Position numbers and translations under genes: made by a program
Origin: Treponema sp.
GTDB lineage: Bacteria; Spirochaetota; Spirochaetia; Treponematales; Treponemataceae
Length of the DNA stretch: 34,029 nt
NCBI GenBank assembly: GCA_017940005.1
Contig: JAGAZO010000018.1
Coordinates: 1 to 34,029, forward strand
Direction: 5' to 3'
Notes under the pieces: generated by a model
What the model was told of the DNA's origin: nothing
Database searches by the model: none
What the model saw: only the letters and a program-made list of their open reading frames with translations
In this document: piece by piece, positions 32,491 through 34,029 of the stretch
Position numbering within the stretch: position 1 is the stretch's first letter
Layout of the letters: each line of letters starts with the position of its first letter

Positions 32491-32565
32491 ATTAACACGG
32501 TGAAGCACATGGAAACACCATTGACAGGCGAAATATGTATTTCACCGTGCTTTCAAGAGAAACGG

Positions 32566-32754
32566 TCATGTTCCGCAATCAATACACTTGCTTTTGTCAA
32601 TGTGAAAACGGTTATCGCGCTGCAAAATTGAACCCACAGGACATTCCGCCATACACGAGCCGCAGCGTATACAGTCGTTGGAAATCGTGTAATAGAATTT
32701 GTCTTCCCCGCCTGTGCAGATTACAGGCGTAAGGCTAATCAATGCATCACTCAT
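32566..32754 (-). CDS. Ferredoxin-like protein, C-terminally truncated
   Basis: 62 residues from ATG 32754. One complete [4Fe-4S] motif, CIRCGSCMAECPVGSI, is present. The second begins (KCIDCGT) but stops at TGA exactly where the third Cys should be, and nothing like xxxCP follows in frame. Normal 2[4Fe-4S] ferredoxins need both. The N-terminal part (ALISLTPVICTGGEDKFYYT) is not standard ferredoxin. It starts 13 bp after the helicase stop on the same strand. It is a probable pseudogene or single-cluster product. Confidence 0.6.
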   Translation of the reverse strand: MSDALISLTPVICTGGEDKFYYTISNDCIRCGSCMAECPVGSILQRDNRFHIDKSKCIDCGT

Positions 32755-32767
32755 GTATTCCGTTCCA

Positions 32768-34029
32768 TTATTCTGTCCATAACTGTTCCGTATATTCACA
32801 ATACGGATAATTCGTGCAGCCGCTGAACCAATGCCCGTTCTTGCCTTTGCGTTTTATGAGAAAGCCACCGCACGCGGGGCATTTCTTTGGATTCAACAAA
32901 ATCGTTGCATCGCGCACAGTGTAACGGCATCTTGGAAAATTTGAGCAGCCTACAAAATACTTTCCCTTATGTTCTACTTTCAGCAGATTTCCTGTTTTGC
33001 ACAGCGGACAACTCGTCTGATTTTTGTCCGCCAATTTCTTGATTGACACAAAGCAGACGGAAGCAGATTCAGAGAATTCCTTGAAAAACGGAGACGGATT
33101 TTTGTTGTCGGTCAGCACGAATGTCCTGTTTTGAGTTCGCGTTATCGCCACATAAAAAAGGCGGCGTTCTTCAGCGAACTTGAAATCTTCGGCATTCGTA
33201 AGAACAAGATTCAAAACTTTGTCGTCCGCAATCTGATTCGGAAAGCCAAGCTTATCATTCTTAAAATTCAAAACAATCACATTGTCGGCTTCAAGACCTT
33301 TCGACTTATGAACTGAAAGAAAATCTATCTGTAATTCCGGAATCGGAATATACTCCAACGCCTCCTTTCGATTTTTGTAAACCGTTCTGAACAGCCCCGA
33401 TTTTTTTGCAATCTCCACATCGTAATTCGTCCTACCCAAAAGCAAGATTGAAGCATTGATGCCGAATTCTGAAACAATTTTTTTAATCGCAAACTGCAAT
33501 GCCTGTTTCGGCTCATCATCAAATCCCCAGAACACAAGCGGATAATCCAATTGTTTGTCGGAACGCAAATCCTTTTTGAGCTGGAGCGGATTTTTCAAAA
33601 CGAATCGAGAAGCCTCGTCAATCAGTTGCTGCGAATTTCGGTAAGTCTTTTCAATTTTGAGGATTTTCGTATAGCCAAAATATTTTTCAAAATCAGTGAA
33701 CAGAGAGATGTCGCTTCCCGCAAAACGATAAATTGACTGCCAATCATCGCCCACACAGAAAAATTTTGCACCAGTTTTGTCCGCAATCGCTTTCAAAAAA
33801 TTGAAGCGCGACTTTGAGATGTCCTGATATTCATCCACAATCACATATTTGTACGGCACAATCGTACATCCCGAAGAAACTTTATCTGCCGCGTTGTTTA
33901 TCATGTCGGAAAAATCAATCGCACCGTTTGAAGTAAGATGATTCTGATATTCCGCTAAAATGATTTTTATGATGCCGAGAAAAAGATTCGTCCGCTCCCG
34001 TAAAAAGTTATTTCGCTCTGCATTGCAGT
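32768..34029 (-). CDS. UvrD/HelD-like superfamily I helicase with C-terminal zinc ribbons (partial, 5' end outside window)
   Basis: The frame is open to the right window edge, so about the last 420 residues are seen. Helicase motifs in order: IDFSDMI, Walker B YVIVDEYQDIS (motif II), CVGDDWQSIYRFAGSD (III), EKTYRNSQQLID (IV), FLSVHKSKGLEADNVIVLN (V), EERRLFYVAITRTQN (VI). Two topoisomerase-type C4 zinc ribbons follow: CPLCKTGNLLKVEHKGKYF..C..FPRC and CPACGGFLI..C..YPYC. The N-terminal Walker A lies outside the window. This layout resembles helicase IV or phage/accessory UvrD variants. Base composition is more AT-rich with fewer GCGC words than genes to the left, hinting at transfer. Confidence 0.85.
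   Translation of the reverse strand, partial: CNAERNNFLRERTNLFLGIIKIILAEYQNHLTSNGAIDFSDMINNAADKVSSGCTIVPYKYVIVDEYQDISKSRFNFLKAIADKTGAKFFCVGDDWQSIYRFAGSDISLFTDFEKYFGYTKILKIEKTYRNSQQLIDEASRFVLKNPLQLKKDLRSDKQLDYPLVFWGFDDEPKQALQFAIKKIVSEFGINASILLLGRTNYDVEIAKKSGLFRTVYKNRKEALEYIPIPELQIDFLSVHKSKGLEADNVIVLNFKNDKLGFPNQIADDKVLNLVLTNAEDFKFAEERRLFYVAITRTQNRTFVLTDNKNPSPFFKEFSESASVCFVSIKKLADKNQTSCPLCKTGNLLKVEHKGKYFVGCSNFPRCRYTVRDATILLNPKKCPACGGFLIKRKGKNGHWFSGCTNYPYCEYTEQLWTE

Larger units (their letters stand above)
32051..32565. other. Intergenic region with palindromes, a terminator and possible gene remnant
   Basis: About 515 bp without a confident gene. It holds the leader of the DRTGG operon, the palindrome TCATGCA-AGA-TGCATGA (32082-32098), an IR GTTTGT/ACAAAC (32106-32111, 32126-32131), a terminator at 32442-32490, and an IR CACGGTGAA/TTCACCGTG (32496-32504, 32541-32549). 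Two short plus-strand frames, about 32230-32333 (KLQADALGEIGEDNTAARM then stop) and about 32332-32403 (AMALLTTSEK), read like pieces of one broken gene. I could not assign a family. Confidence 0.45.

Noticed and set aside
32297..32503. 68-codon plus frame
   Set aside because: It runs through the intrinsic terminator and has no RBS. Other frames in the same stretch look more protein-like.
32741..32769. Upstream start for the ferredoxin at 32799
   Set aside because: It would overlap the helicase stop region by 30 bp and adds no homologous sequence. ATG 32754 is simpler.

Overview
The window looks like chromosomal DNA of a host-associated, anaerobic, fermentative spirochaete, most likely Treponema or a close relative. 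This is inferred from gene content: a large Ig-repeat lipoprotein, a sensory-type [FeFe] hydrogenase cluster, Rex, a class III fructose-bisphosphatase, a clpS-clpA-aat operon and split coaB/coaC. No rRNA, tRNA or marker gene fixes the species. There is no CRISPR array, prophage or intact IS.

Layout. 1-140 is a perfect 7-bp tandem repeat cut by the window edge. It is followed by a 945-residue lipoprotein gene (319-3156). 3276-6783 (minus) holds argA-like, pgsA and sanA-like genes, separated by a 580-bp intergenic region (4710-5290) full of hairpins, a 63-bp direct repeat and a 220-bp MITE-like inverted-repeat element. 6784-7346 carries a duplicated 67-bp hairpin unit upstream of an ABC exporter (7347-9182, plus) and enolase (9261-10556, plus). 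10806-13361 (minus) has class III fbp and ahpC, the latter with a clear promoter and a 34-bp perfect palindrome. dgt (plus) follows. An ACT-domain protein, aat, clpA and clpS (15087-19209, minus) come next; the last three form a complete bacterial N-degron module. coaB/coaC (plus) are followed by serC-serA (minus), rex with a near-consensus Rex box (minus), a minimal polysaccharide-export pair (SLBB protein and Wzz, minus) and a DUF1304 membrane protein (minus). kdgK (plus) converges on mgsA. 29196-32050 (minus) is an operon of DRTGG protein, HATPase, HydS-type hydrogenase and 5-formyl-THF cyclo-ligase. The right end holds a truncated ferredoxin and the C-terminal part of a UvrD-like helicase (minus), which runs off the window.

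Working together. Enolase, Fbp, KdgK and MgsA cover central sugar metabolism. SerC and SerA draw on 3-phosphoglycerate. Rex would tie expression to NADH/NAD+, and the HydS cluster probably senses H2 or redox rather than making bulk H2. ClpS recognises N-degrons, ClpA unfolds the substrates, and Aat creates secondary N-degrons by adding Leu/Phe.

Most unexpected pattern. At least eight genes or operon heads (argA, sanA, fbp, dgt, ACT protein, clpS, coaB, wzz) have a sigma70-like promoter whose predicted +1 falls on or within about 4 nt of the start codon, and none has a Shine-Dalgarno. Other genes (ABC exporter, eno, ahpC, serA, serC, mgsA, kdgK) have good Shine-Dalgarno sequences. This suggests a sizeable leaderless-mRNA class. 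A second unexplained signal is a family of intergenic elements bounded by TGTYGKAGAGAAGT inverted repeats (4750-4969, 26666-26735 and a lone end at 5064-5079).
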